Source: Enterobacter sp. Bisph1 (GTDB lineage Bacteria > Pseudomonadota > Gammaproteobacteria > Enterobacterales > Enterobacteriaceae). From it: a DNA stretch of 64,000 nucleotides. Numbering within the stretch: the first letter of the stretch is position 1; each line of letters begins with the position of its first letter. The DNA lies in NCBI RefSeq assembly GCF_000814905.1, contig NZ_JXAG01000037.1, positions 20,479 to 84,478 of the forward strand. The letters run 5' to 3'. Below, piece after piece: positions 9,510-18,571 of this stretch. The translations under genes and the position numbers were made by a program. The notes beneath the pieces were generated by a model, which was not told the DNA's origin, did not search any database, and saw only the letters and a list, made by a program, of their open reading frames with translations.

Positions 9510-9536
9510 AAAACGGGGGCATGATGCCCCCGTTGC
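9510..9536 (-). terminator. tolC terminator or attenuator
   Basis: Arms acgggggcat (9513-9522) and atgcccccgt (9524-9533) lie just after the tolC stop. On the minus strand they are followed by TTTTACG. ygiBC continue downstream, so it may be partial. Confidence 0.75.
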
Positions 9537-9549
9537 ATTAAAATACCGT

Positions 9550-10980
9550 TTAGCGTTTCACGCTGGTGCGTGCGGCAGCTGGTTGTGCATTGCCGTTAAA
9601 GTTATTAACGTTTTCTGCCTGCTGCTTATCTTCTGGCGCGACATTTTCCGGCGCGGTAGAGACAGGTTTACCCAGCGCACTGTTCAAGGCCAGCAGATCC
9701 TGCTCGTTTAACGAACCCAGCGCGGATTTGATGTTCAACTGGTTGATCAGATAGTTGTAACGTGCGCTTGAGAGCTGCTGTTTGGCGTTATACAGCGTGG
9801 TTGTCGCGTCCAGTACATCGACGATGGTACGCGTACCGACGGAGTAACCCGCTTCCATTGCATCCAGCGAGCTTTGCGCGGACACCACGGCTTGTTTATA
9901 AGCGTTGATACTGCTGATCGAGGCGTTGACGTTATTGAAGGAGGAGCGCACGGTTTGCACCACGCTGCGATGTGAGCTTTCCAGCTGCTCGCTCGCGCCA
10001 ACAAAGTTGTACTGCGCCTGTTTCACCTTCGAGTTAACCTGTCCACCCTGATACAACGGCAGGGAGAAGCTCAGACCCACTTTGTTCTGACCTGCGTCCA
10101 TGTCCGGATTTTGCGCGCTTTTCGAACCGTTGTAACGGGTATTGGAGACGCCCGTCGAGGCGGTTAAATCCAGCGTTGGCAAGTGGCCATCCTGCGCCTG
10201 ACGAATTTGCTCACGCGCCAGGTCCTGATTCAGCCGCGCCTGCAACAGCGTCAGGTTACGGTTTTCCGCTTCCTTCAGCAGGGCATTAACGGCCTGCGGC
10301 TTGTCTGTTTTAAAGCTGTCGACGTTGAGCGAAGCCAGCTCCGGGTAGTAGTTACCGGTTACCTGACGCAGCGTTTCGACCATGTTGTCGAGGTTATTGC
10401 GCGCGGTGACTTCGTTCGCCAGCACAGTGTCATACTGTGAGCGAGCGTTCTGTACGTCGGTGATAGCAACCAGACCCACGTTAAAGCGCTGGGTGGTTTG
10501 ATCCAACTGACGATAGATCGACTGTTTTTGCGCTTCGGTGTAGGAAAGCGTGTCAATGGCGCTCAGCACGTTAAAATAGGCGGTGGCCGTATTCAAAATC
10601 AACGTTTGTTGATCGGTCTGCCAGACGACATCCTGAATGCCAGCGGCTTTTTCCTGCAGCGTCAGGGCGCGCCATTTTGACATATCAAAAATGGTTTGCG
10701 TTAACTGCAGGGACGCGCTGGTGACGTCCGAATTGACGCCTTTGGTGTCACGATAGCCATTTGTGTAAGCGTAATCTGCACCCAAACCGAGCTGAGGCAG
10801 TAACGGGCTGCGCGCTTCATTAATCTTTTCAAAAGCGGCATCGCGATCGGCAGCGGATTTACGCAGTTCCGGGTTGCTCAAACGCGCCTGCTGATAAACC
10901 TGTAACAGGTTTTCTGCCTGGCTCATAGCACTGAAGCCGGACAGGCTCAGGCCGATAAGGAGGGGGAGCAATTTCTTCAT
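9550..10980 (-). CDS. tolC: Outer-membrane efflux channel TolC
   Basis: Trimeric outer-membrane exit duct for AcrAB-type pumps and type I secretion. The 476-aa precursor has a signal peptide cleaved after MSQA (residue 22). The two OEP repeats share the NARSQYDTVLANEVTARNNL and DATTTLYNAKQQLSSARYNY segments. The start at 10980 gives the E. coli N terminus; a second ATG six bases upstream is less likely. The C-terminal tail after the core (AEDKQQAENVNN-type region ending AARTSVKR) diverges from E. coli, as is normal for this disordered end. Divergent from nudF. Confidence 0.97.
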   Translation of the reverse strand: MKKLLPLLIGLSLSGFSAMSQAENLLQVYQQARLSNPELRKSAADRDAAFEKINEARSPLLPQLGLGADYAYTNGYRDTKGVNSDVTSASLQLTQTIFDMSKWRALTLQEKAAGIQDVVWQTDQQTLILNTATAYFNVLSAIDTLSYTEAQKQSIYRQLDQTTQRFNVGLVAITDVQNARSQYDTVLANEVTARNNLDNMVETLRQVTGNYYPELASLNVDSFKTDKPQAVNALLKEAENRNLTLLQARLNQDLAREQIRQAQDGHLPTLDLTASTGVSNTRYNGSKSAQNPDMDAGQNKVGLSFSLPLYQGGQVNSKVKQAQYNFVGASEQLESSHRSVVQTVRSSFNNVNASISSINAYKQAVVSAQSSLDAMEAGYSVGTRTIVDVLDATTTLYNAKQQLSSARYNYLINQLNIKSALGSLNEQDLLALNSALGKPVSTAPENVAPEDKQQAENVNNFNGNAQPAAARTSVKR

Positions 10981-11186
10981 TTGCATTCCTTGTTGTGAAG
11001 CAGTATTAGCGCTGGTCTAAATTAGAAAAAATAATCACCGATTCTACCAGAGAGTGCTACCGCTTAAGCTTGGCGTAACGTGCCATCGGCATAAATTTGA
11101 ATCAATCTATCACATAGTGCTTGAAACGATAGCTATACAGACTTGAAATCAACTGTTTTATCATCATTTCACAAGGGATGCCGCCA

Positions 11187-11819
11187 ATGAGTAAGCCAAA
11201 AACAAGCGCAGAAACTTTCACCAAAAAAGATGTAGAAATTATTGCACGGGAAACGCTGTATAGCGGTTTTTTTTCGCTCGATCTTTACCGTTTCCGCCAT
11301 CGTTTATTTAATGGTGAAATGAGTGGAGAAGTGCGCCGTGAAATTTTTGAACGCGGTCATGCTGCAGTGTTGCTACCCTTTGACCCAGTGCGCGACGAAG
11401 TGGTGCTGATTGAGCAGATTCGTATTGCGGCGTTTGATACCAGCGAAACCCCATGGTTACTCGAAATGGTGGCCGGCATGATTGAAGAGGGCGAAAGCGA
11501 GGAAGAGGTCGTACGTCGCGAAGCCATCGAAGAAGCCGGTCTGCAGGTCGGGCGCGTAAAAAGAATGTTGAGTTATTTGGCAAGCCCCGGCGGCACCAGC
11601 GAGCGTTCCGCCGTTTTTGTGGGTGAAGTGGATGCCACTCAGGCCTCGGGTATTCATGGTCTGGTGGATGAAAACGAAGATATTCGTGTTCATGTGGTAA
11701 GCCGGGAGCAGGCTTATCAGTGGGTTGAAGAGGGGAAAATCGACAACGCAGCGTCTGTCATCGCCTTGCAATGGCTGCAGCTGCATCATGAGAGATTACG
11801 AAACGAGTGGAAAAAATGA
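11187..11819 (+). CDS. nudF: ADP-ribose pyrophosphatase NudF
   Basis: Nudix hydrolase that splits ADP-ribose to AMP and ribose-5-phosphate. 210 aa, cytoplasmic. The Nudix box (GX5EX7REUXEEXGU) spans [11 protein letters not shown] to REAIEEAGL at about residues 97-119. ATG at 11187 is preferred over ATG at 11178 because the acaaggg ribosome binding site at 11171-11177 is then at normal spacing. First gene of nudF-yqiB-cpdA-yqiA-parE. Its stop overlaps the yqiB start. Confidence 0.95.
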   Translation: MSKPKTSAETFTKKDVEIIARETLYSGFFSLDLYRFRHRLFNGEMSGEVRREIFERGHAAVLLPFDPVRDEVVLIEQIRIAAFDTSETPWLLEMVAGMIEEGESEEEVVRREAIEEAGLQVGRVKRMLSYLASPGGTSERSAVFVGEVDATQASGIHGLVDENEDIRVHVVSREQAYQWVEEGKIDNAASVIALQWLQLHHERLRNEWKK

Positions 11820-12238
11820 AGCGTTATACACCTGACTTCCCTGAAATGATGCGCCTGTGCGAAACCAATTTCGCCCAGCTGCGCCGCCTGCTGCCGCGCA
11901 ACGATGCCGCGGGCGAAACGGTGAGCTATCAGGTGACCAACGCGCAGTACCGGTTAACGATTGTTGAGTCCACCCGCTACACTACGCTTGTGGAAATAGA
12001 ACAGACCGCGCCCTCCATCAGTTACTGGAGCCTGCCGTCAATGACCGTGCGCCTTTATCACGATGCGATGGTGGCTGAAGTGTGTTCGAGTCAGCAGATC
12101 TTTCGTTTTAAAGCACGTTATGATTATCCTAATAAAAAGTTGCATCAACGCGACGAAAAGCATCAAATTAATCAGTTTCTGGCCGACTGGCTACGTTACT
12201 GTTTAGCACATGGAGCAATGGCGATTCCGGTTTGTTAG
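11816..12238 (+). CDS. yqiB: DUF1249 protein YqiB
   Basis: 140-aa cytoplasmic protein of unknown function, DUF1249 family. It starts in an ATGA overlap with the nudF stop, showing translational coupling. An alternative in-frame start at 11807 lies inside nudF and is less likely. Conserved features are the [17 protein letters not shown] terminus, the [18 protein letters not shown] stretch (about residues 101-118) and the [14 protein letters not shown] terminus. Its position in the nudF-cpdA operon is conserved in enterobacteria. Confidence 0.92.
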   Translation: MKRYTPDFPEMMRLCETNFAQLRRLLPRNDAAGETVSYQVTNAQYRLTIVESTRYTTLVEIEQTAPSISYWSLPSMTVRLYHDAMVAEVCSSQQIFRFKARYDYPNKKLHQRDEKHQINQFLADWLRYCLAHGAMAIPVC

Positions 12239-12262
12239 CGTCGTGAAACCTAAGGACACCAT

Positions 12263-13090
12263 TTGGAAAGCCTGTTAAATCTCACTCTGGCTGGTGAGCC
12301 CAGAGTGAGGGTATTACAAATAACTGATTCTCACCTGTTTGCCGAAAAGCATGAAACGTTGTTAGGGGTGAATACCTGGGAAAGCTATCAGGCGGTGCTG
12401 GAAGCTATCCGCGCTCAGCAGCGTGAATGCGATCTTATTGTCGCCACGGGCGACCTGGCACAGGATCATACCGCTGCGGCCTATCAGCTTTTCGCTGAAG
12501 GCATCGCAAGCTTTGATGCGCCTTGTGTCTGGCTGCCCGGTAATCATGATTTTCAGCCCGCCATGTACAGTGCGCTGCAGGACGCGGGGATCTCGTCGGC
12601 AAAACGCGTCTTCGTCGGCGATAAATGGCAAATCTTGCTGCTCGACAGCCAGGTATTTGGCGTACCTCATGGCGAACTGAGCGAGTTCCAGCTCGACTGG
12701 CTGGAGAAAAAGCTTACCGACAGTGCCGAACGCCATACCTTATTGCTGCTCCATCATCACCCGCTTCCCTCCGGATGCGGCTGGCTCGATCAGCATAGCC
12801 TGCGAAACGCCGGTGAACTGGATAATGTACTGCAGCGTTTTCCGCAGGTCCGCTATCTGCTGTGCGGCCACATTCATCAGGAGCTGGATCTTGACTGGAA
12901 CGGCCGCCGTTTGCTGGCGACGCCGTCGACGTGCATACAGTTTAAACCGCACTGCGCCAATTTTACGCTGGATAACATCGCGCCCGGCTGGCGCTGGCTG
13001 GATCTCTACCCGGATGGAACGGTGCACACCGAAGTTTACCGTCTGGAAGGCTGTGAGTTCACGCCGGACACCAATTCAGAAGGATACTGA
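12263..13090 (+). CDS. cpdA: 3',5'-cAMP phosphodiesterase CpdA
   Basis: Metallophosphoesterase that hydrolyses cAMP and so tunes CRP regulation. 275 aa. Metal-ligand motifs are seen in order: ITDSHLF (about 20-26), ATGDLAQD (about 61-68), PGNHDF (about 92-97), HHHPLP and CGHIHQE. The start is TTG, as in E. coli, with a taaggac ribosome binding site at 12251. Its TGA shares the final A with the yqiA ATG. Confidence 0.96.
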   Translation: MESLLNLTLAGEPRVRVLQITDSHLFAEKHETLLGVNTWESYQAVLEAIRAQQRECDLIVATGDLAQDHTAAAYQLFAEGIASFDAPCVWLPGNHDFQPAMYSALQDAGISSAKRVFVGDKWQILLLDSQVFGVPHGELSEFQLDWLEKKLTDSAERHTLLLLHHHPLPSGCGWLDQHSLRNAGELDNVLQRFPQVRYLLCGHIHQELDLDWNGRRLLATPSTCIQFKPHCANFTLDNIAPGWRWLDLYPDGTVHTEVYRLEGCEFTPDTNSEGY

Positions 13091-13665
13091 TGTCCACGCT
13101 CCTTTATCTGCACGGCTTTAACAGCTCGCCGCGTTCCGCCAAGGCAACGCAGCTGGCGAGCTGGCTGGCGCAGAATCATCCACACATCAATGTGATTGTG
13201 CCGCAGCTGCCGCCTTATCCTGCCGAGGCGGCGGAATTGCTGGAGTCGCTGGTGCTGGCGCAGGGTGGAAAACAGCTCGGTATCGTGGGCTCTTCCCTCG
13301 GCGGCTATTACGCCACCTGGCTTTCGCAATGTTTTATGTTGCCCGCGGTGGTGGTGAATCCCGCGGTGCGGCCGTTTGAATTGCTGACAGATTTTTTGGG
13401 TAACAATGAGAACCCCTACACTGGGCAGCAATATGTGCTAGAGTCTCGCCATATTTACGAGCTCAAAGTGATGCAAGTTGACCCGCTCGAAGCGCCGGAT
13501 TTACTCTGGCTGCTACAACAAACCGGGGATGAAGTGCTGGATTACCGCCAGGCGGTGGCATATTACGATGCCTGCCGCCAGACTGTGGAAGAGGGCGGTA
13601 ACCATGCTTTTGTGGGCTTTGAGGATCATTTCACACAGATTATCGAGTTCCTTGGGCTGAATTGA
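13090..13665 (+). CDS. yqiA: Esterase YqiA
   Basis: Alpha/beta-hydrolase, 191 aa, acyl-CoA/short ester hydrolase in E. coli. Visible are the oxyanion-region [10 protein letters not shown] near the N terminus, the nucleophile elbow GSSLGGYYA (Ser, about residue 74), and the late [12 protein letters not shown] segment with the catalytic histidine. The start overlaps the cpdA stop by one base, and parE follows after about 40 bp, so the gene is in the parE operon. Confidence 0.95.
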   Translation: MSTLLYLHGFNSSPRSAKATQLASWLAQNHPHINVIVPQLPPYPAEAAELLESLVLAQGGKQLGIVGSSLGGYYATWLSQCFMLPAVVVNPAVRPFELLTDFLGNNENPYTGQQYVLESRHIYELKVMQVDPLEAPDLLWLLQQTGDEVLDYRQAVAYYDACRQTVEEGGNHAFVGFEDHFTQIIEFLGLN

Positions 13666-13706
13666 GCCAACAGGGAAACGATGCGGTCACTATCTACGAA
13701 CAAACC

Positions 13707-15599
13707 ATGACGCAATCCTATAACGCTGATGCCATAGAGGTACTCACCGGGCTTGAGCCGGTTCGCCGCCGTCCGGGGATGTATACCGATACCACGCGCC
13801 CAAACCATATGGGCCAGGAAGTTATTGATAACAGCGTCGATGAAGCGCTGGCGGGCCACGCTAAGCGCGTGGACGTTATTCTGCACGCCGATCAGTCGCT
13901 GGAAGTTATCGATGACGGGCGCGGGATGCCGGTGGATATCCACCCAGAAGAGGGCGTTCCGGCCGTTGAGCTAATCCTCTGCCGCCTGCATGCGGGCGGT
14001 AAATTCTCCAATAAAAACTATCAGTTTTCCGGTGGTCTGCACGGCGTCGGCATCTCTGTGGTTAACGCCCTGTCGCGCAGAGTGGAAGTGACGGTAAAAC
14101 GTGACGGCCAAATTTATAGCATTGCGTTTGAAAATGGCGAAAAGGTGCAGGATCTGCAGGTGATCGGCACATGCGGTAAACGTAATACCGGCACCAGCGT
14201 GCATTTCTGGCCGGACGAATCCTTCTTTGATAGCCCGCGTTTCTCCGTTTCCCGTTTGACCCATCTGCTGAAAGCCAAAGCGGTGCTGTGTCCGGGCGTG
14301 GAGATCACCTTTAAAGATGAGGTGAATAACGCCGAGCAGCGCTGGTGTTACCAGGATGGTCTGAACGACTATCTTTGTGAAGCTGTAAACGGGCTGCCGA
14401 CGCTGCCGGAAAAACCCTTTATCGGCACTTTCTCGGCCGAAACCGAGGCGGTGGATTGGGCGCTGCTGTGGCTGCCGGAAGGCGGTGAATTACTCACCGA
14501 AAGTTACGTTAACCTGATCCCGACCATGCAGGGCGGCACCCACGTTAACGGCCTTCGTCAGGGATTGCTGGACGCGATGCGCGAATTCTGTGAATACCGC
14601 AATATCTTACCGCGCGGCGTCAAGCTGTCAGCGGAAGATATCTGGGATCGCTGCGCTTATGTGCTGTCGGTGAAAATGCAGGATCCTCAGTTCGCCGGGC
14701 AGACCAAAGAGCGTTTATCCTCGCGACAGTGCGCCGCCTTTGTTTCCGGCGTGGTGAAAGACGCGTTTAGCCTGTGGCTGAACCAGAATATCCAGACGGC
14801 GGAGCTGCTGGCGGAGATGGCTATCTCCAGCGCCCAGCGCCGTATGCGCGCCGCCAAGAAAGTGGTGCGTAAAAAGCTCACCAGCGGCCCGGCGCTGCCG
14901 GGTAAACTGGCGGACTGCACCGCGCAAGATCTGAGCCGTACCGAACTCTTCCTGGTGGAAGGGGATTCGGCGGGCGGATCGGCAAAACAGGCGCGCGATC
15001 GTGAATATCAGGCGATCATGCCGCTAAAAGGTAAGATCCTGAATACCTGGGAAGTCTCCTCCGATGAAGTGCTGGCCTCGCAGGAAGTGCACGACATTTC
15101 GGTGGCGATCGGTATCGATCCGGACAGCGACGATCTCAGCCAGCTGCGCTACGGTAAGATCTGTATCCTTGCGGATGCGGATTCCGATGGCCTGCATATC
15201 GCTACGCTGCTGTGCGCACTGTTTGTGAAGCATTTCCGCACGCTGGTCAAAAACGGTCACGTTCATGTGGCGCTGCCGCCGCTGTACCGTATCGATCTCG
15301 GGAAAGAGGTTTACTACGCGCTGACGGAAGAAGAGAAAACCGGCGTGCTCGAGCAGCTTAAACGTAAGAAGGGCAAACCCAACGTACAGCGCTTTAAAGG
15401 GCTGGGCGAGATGAACCCGATGCAGCTGCGCGAAACCACCCTCGATCCGAATACGCGCCGTCTGGTACAGCTGATTATCAGTGACGAAGACGAGCAGCAA
15501 ACTGATGCAACAATGGATATGCTGCTGGCGAAGAAGCGTTCTGAAGATCGCCGCAACTGGCTGCAGGAAAAAGGCGACAGGGCCGATATCGAAGCCTGA
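13707..15599 (+). CDS. parE: DNA topoisomerase IV subunit B ParE
   Basis: ATPase subunit of topoisomerase IV, which decatenates daughter chromosomes with ParC. 630 aa, the E. coli length. The GHKL ATPase domain has VIDNSVDEAL and the DDGRGMPVDIH motif near residue 73. The transducer domain has TKERLSSRQC, and the TOPRIM domain has LVEGDSAGGSAKQ and ILADADSDG. ATG at 13707 gives MTQSYNADAI. An in-frame TTG at 13662 would add 15 residues but overlaps yqiA and is not supported by family length. parC is 7 kb downstream. Confidence 0.97.
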   Translation: MTQSYNADAIEVLTGLEPVRRRPGMYTDTTRPNHMGQEVIDNSVDEALAGHAKRVDVILHADQSLEVIDDGRGMPVDIHPEEGVPAVELILCRLHAGGKFSNKNYQFSGGLHGVGISVVNALSRRVEVTVKRDGQIYSIAFENGEKVQDLQVIGTCGKRNTGTSVHFWPDESFFDSPRFSVSRLTHLLKAKAVLCPGVEITFKDEVNNAEQRWCYQDGLNDYLCEAVNGLPTLPEKPFIGTFSAETEAVDWALLWLPEGGELLTESYVNLIPTMQGGTHVNGLRQGLLDAMREFCEYRNILPRGVKLSAEDIWDRCAYVLSVKMQDPQFAGQTKERLSSRQCAAFVSGVVKDAFSLWLNQNIQTAELLAEMAISSAQRRMRAAKKVVRKKLTSGPALPGKLADCTAQDLSRTELFLVEGDSAGGSAKQARDREYQAIMPLKGKILNTWEVSSDEVLASQEVHDISVAIGIDPDSDDLSQLRYGKICILADADSDGLHIATLLCALFVKHFRTLVKNGHVHVALPPLYRIDLGKEVYYALTEEEKTGVLEQLKRKKGKPNVQRFKGLGEMNPMQLRETTLDPNTRRLVQLIISDEDEQQTDATMDMLLAKKRSEDRRNWLQEKGDRADIEA

Positions 15600-15648
15600 T
15601 CCCGCTTACGTTACCCGGCCTGCGCTCTAGCCGGGTTATCGCATTGTC

Positions 15649-16521
15649 TTAAACTCGCTCTGCAGCCCGACGATCGATCCGGCTTTTCCGGTACTGCAGC
15701 GGCGTTTCCCCAATGCCCTTTTTAAAGGCGCTGATAAAGTACGTCACATCCGAAAATCCCACCTCATTAGCGATATCATGAATCGCCAGCGCGCTATGCA
15801 GCAGCAGATCACAGGCTTTGCGTAACCGCAGAGTATTGAGATATTGATGAATGGGTTCGCCGGTTTCAAGATGGAAACGGCGCGACACATAGCTGCGCGA
15901 TTTACCCAACTCCTGCGCCAGCCGCTGCAGGCTGAACTTCTGCCGGTAGTTCTCTTCCAGCCAGAACATCACCGGCGTGGCAATGCCGTTGCGTTCATCC
16001 GGTAATTTCTGCTTATCTTCCGGCAGCATACTTAACAGATTGAGTAGCAGGCAGGCGACCTGTTCGCCGCTCAAATTATGGCTTTCGGCCAGCCTCGCAT
16101 AGCAGCTAAACAGATGATCGATATGCGGGTGAATAGCGGCCACATCCATCACCACCGCCGCGCCGCCGCGTAAAGAAAGATGTTGCAAACGGTGGTGATT
16201 ATGCGGGAAATCGCGCAGATAATGCAGAACAGCGTGATGATCGAGATGAATAATGGTGCGGCGATAAATAGCCTGCGCCTGCTCATCTACCATCACTTTA
16301 TGGATGGTGAACGGGGGAAAGAAAAACAGCCGACCGGGGCGCATCGTGTACTGGCGGTTATCCACCATCACCACGCCAAAACCCTCTTCCACGTACAGCA
16401 CTTCCAGGCACTGATGCCAGTGGTGATAGCGCACGGTATTGGCAAAAAGCCGGCTAAACGACACTACCGTATCGTTGAGGGTAATTAATTCCAGACGCTC
16501 ATGCTGCAACGGCAATGTCAT
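15649..16521 (-). CDS. AraC-family transcriptional regulator of the DUF2264/GH88 locus
   Basis: 290-aa sugar-type AraC regulator. The N-terminal cupin effector domain (about residues 20-110) is rich in histidines (RYHHWHQCLEVLYVEEG, FFPPFTIHKV). The C-terminal double helix-turn-helix (about 190-280) has FSLQRLAQELGKSRSYVSRRF and AIHDIANEVGFSDVTYFISAFKK. It is transcribed divergently from the DUF2264 gene with 165 bp between starts, the usual layout of a local activator responding to the imported sugar. The specific ligand is unknown, probably an unsaturated uronate-containing saccharide or its product. Confidence 0.92.
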   Translation of the reverse strand: MTLPLQHERLELITLNDTVVSFSRLFANTVRYHHWHQCLEVLYVEEGFGVVMVDNRQYTMRPGRLFFFPPFTIHKVMVDEQAQAIYRRTIIHLDHHAVLHYLRDFPHNHHRLQHLSLRGGAAVVMDVAAIHPHIDHLFSCYARLAESHNLSGEQVACLLLNLLSMLPEDKQKLPDERNGIATPVMFWLEENYRQKFSLQRLAQELGKSRSYVSRRFHLETGEPIHQYLNTLRLRKACDLLLHSALAIHDIANEVGFSDVTYFISAFKKGIGETPLQYRKSRIDRRAAERV

Positions 16522-16612
16522 AGTGCAACCAATCTCAATTTTCAGCCCGCCAGAAACATTTATAAACCACAGTTTTAAATTTTCTCAACAGTAAGTTCAG
16601 GCAAATTTGACC

Positions 16613-16632
16613 GATGTGACCAAGCTAACATT
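16613..16632 (+). promoter_or_regulatory. Candidate CRP site in the AraC/DUF2264 divergent promoter
   Basis: TGTGA-CCAAGC-TAACA at 16615-16630 matches TGTGA-N6-TCACA at 9 of 10 positions. It lies about 55-75 bp upstream of the DUF2264 start, consistent with catabolite-controlled expression. Inferred from pattern only. Confidence 0.5.
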
Positions 16633-16686
16633 TCCGGCGGGGCTGGATTCACTATCCTTCAGCCACACCATGAAGGAGAAAAGGCT

Positions 16687-18513
16687 ATGTGTTCCGCGAA
16701 AGTGAAAACCTCAAATCCATTGTCATCCCGCGACGATGTTGTCAGCGCGTTAATGCAGATGCTGGGCGCGCTGGATAAACAGTTTCCACAGGGAGAATCG
16801 CGTTTCTCGCTGGGGGCCACCAGCGCCCATTACAGTGACGAGATAGCTGAAATGGAAGGGCTGTCCCGTGCGTTATGGGGGCTGTTTCCGCTCATGGCGG
16901 GCGGCGATGCGGAGCCTTTCAGCGGCAAATATTTGACGGCCATTAAGCGCGGCATCGATCCGCAAAGCGCGGGCTACTGGGGCGTCACGGAGCCCTACGA
17001 TCAGCGGCTGGTAGAGATGGCGGCTTACGGGCTGGGGCTTTCGCTATTAGGCGAGAAACTGACGGCGACATTTAGCCAACAGGATATCGATAATCTGCAT
17101 CAGTGGCTCAATCAAATTACCGATGCGCAGATGCCCGACAGCAACTGGAACTTTTTCGCCATCATGGTGCAGCTCGGTTTTAAACGCGCCGGTTTACCCT
17201 GGGATGCCGCCGCCATTGAACAACGTTTTACCATGATGGACGCCTACTATCTGGGCGACGGCTGGTATTCCGACGGCCCCGGTCGACCAAAAGATTACTA
17301 TATTTCGATGGCGTTCCATTTTTACGGCCTGATTTATGCCACGCTCAATGGCGATGATGACGCGGTGCGCGCGGCGACCATCCGCGAGCGGGCCACGCTT
17401 TTCGCTGCGGACTTTATCTATATGTCCGCCGCAGAAGGCGAGTCTATTCCCTTCGGCCGCAGCCTGACTTACCGTTTCGCCATGGTCGCTTTCTGGAGCG
17501 CGGTGGCTTTCTCCGGTCTGGAAGTCTTCTCTGCGGGCGTGGTGAAAGGGATTATCCTGCGCCATTTACGCTGGTGGCTCGAGCAGCCAATTTTCGATCG
17601 CGACGGCATCTTAACCCTCGGTTTCGCCTACCCGAACCTGGCCATGTGTGAAGACTACAACTCACCTGGCTCGCCCTACTGGGCATTAAAAGTTTTCCTG
17701 ATGCTGGCGCTGCCGTCATCACACCCCTTCTGGCAGGCGGAAGAACTGCCGCTTCCGGCCCTCAACGCGCAGCGTACCATTGCGCCCGCCGGTCAGATCA
17801 TTGTCCACAGCGATAATTCAAAGCATGCATGGTTGCTTACCGCCGGGCAGTTGGAACTGAATAACTACGTTAATACCGAGGCGAAATACACCAAATTTGC
17901 CTACTCCAGCCGCTTTGGTTTCACCATTGAGCGTGGGCGCTACGGCATTAAACACGCGGCCTGCGATTCGATGCTGCTGCTCAGCGACGGGGATAACTAC
18001 TTTCGTGGCCGCCGCGAGTGTGCAGAGGTGGTGGTGAGTGAAGAGGCGATATTTAGCCGCTGGTCGCCCTGGTCAGATGTTCATATCGCCAGCTGGCTGA
18101 TTCCCTGCGGCGACTGGCACATTCGCGTGCATCGCATTGATTCAGCACGGCATTTGCAAAGTGTCGAAGGAGGTTTTGCGGTGCGTAAAGCGCCACATAG
18201 CCGTGAGCAGGGCGGCAGCCTGGTGAGAGCGGAAAATGGCCTCAGCGGCATTTTTGAATTATTGCCCCACGCGCCGCGCGAGGTTGACAGCGTTGTCACG
18301 CCGCCTAACAGCAGCATTATGTTCTCCCCCTGCGCATCCATTCCGGTACTGCGCGGCGAGATTGCGCCCGGCACGCAGTGGCTGGCGTGTGCCGTGCAGG
18401 CGGCCATCACGGAAGAGGCATTTGATTTTGTTTTACCGCAATTGCAGATAGAAGCCCAGGCGCTGGTGATTAAAAAACCAGGGCTGCAAAACGATATTGT
18501 TATTGCTATTTAA
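16687..18513 (+). CDS. DUF2264 domain protein, putative carbohydrate-active enzyme
   Basis: 608 aa, DUF2264 over nearly the full length, no signal peptide, so cytoplasmic. The N-terminal part (about residues 20-360) is helix-rich and looks like an alpha/alpha toroid: repeated aromatic/Gly motifs such as DGWYSDGPGRPKDYYI, GRSLTYRFA and YNSPGSPYWA. The C-terminal part (about 370-608) is strand-rich. That two-part plan resembles toroid-plus-sandwich polysaccharide lyases, but a reaction has not been seen and is my inference. An aaggag site lies 8 bases before the start. It begins the operon with the symporter and GH88 genes. Confidence 0.85.
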   Translation: MCSAKVKTSNPLSSRDDVVSALMQMLGALDKQFPQGESRFSLGATSAHYSDEIAEMEGLSRALWGLFPLMAGGDAEPFSGKYLTAIKRGIDPQSAGYWGVTEPYDQRLVEMAAYGLGLSLLGEKLTATFSQQDIDNLHQWLNQITDAQMPDSNWNFFAIMVQLGFKRAGLPWDAAAIEQRFTMMDAYYLGDGWYSDGPGRPKDYYISMAFHFYGLIYATLNGDDDAVRAATIRERATLFAADFIYMSAAEGESIPFGRSLTYRFAMVAFWSAVAFSGLEVFSAGVVKGIILRHLRWWLEQPIFDRDGILTLGFAYPNLAMCEDYNSPGSPYWALKVFLMLALPSSHPFWQAEELPLPALNAQRTIAPAGQIIVHSDNSKHAWLLTAGQLELNNYVNTEAKYTKFAYSSRFGFTIERGRYGIKHAACDSMLLLSDGDNYFRGRRECAEVVVSEEAIFSRWSPWSDVHIASWLIPCGDWHIRVHRIDSARHLQSVEGGFAVRKAPHSREQGGSLVRAENGLSGIFELLPHAPREVDSVVTPPNSSIMFSPCASIPVLRGEIAPGTQWLACAVQAAITEEAFDFVLPQLQIEAQALVIKKPGLQNDIVIAI

Positions 18514-18571
18514 TTCCCGGCCGCAGCCGGGTACTTATCTCTGAAACCTACATGCTTTCGTCGAGGATAGT

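Noticed and set aside
13662..13706. TTG start 45 bp upstream of parE
   Set aside because: Overlaps yqiA; the 630-aa form from 13707 equals the E. coli length.
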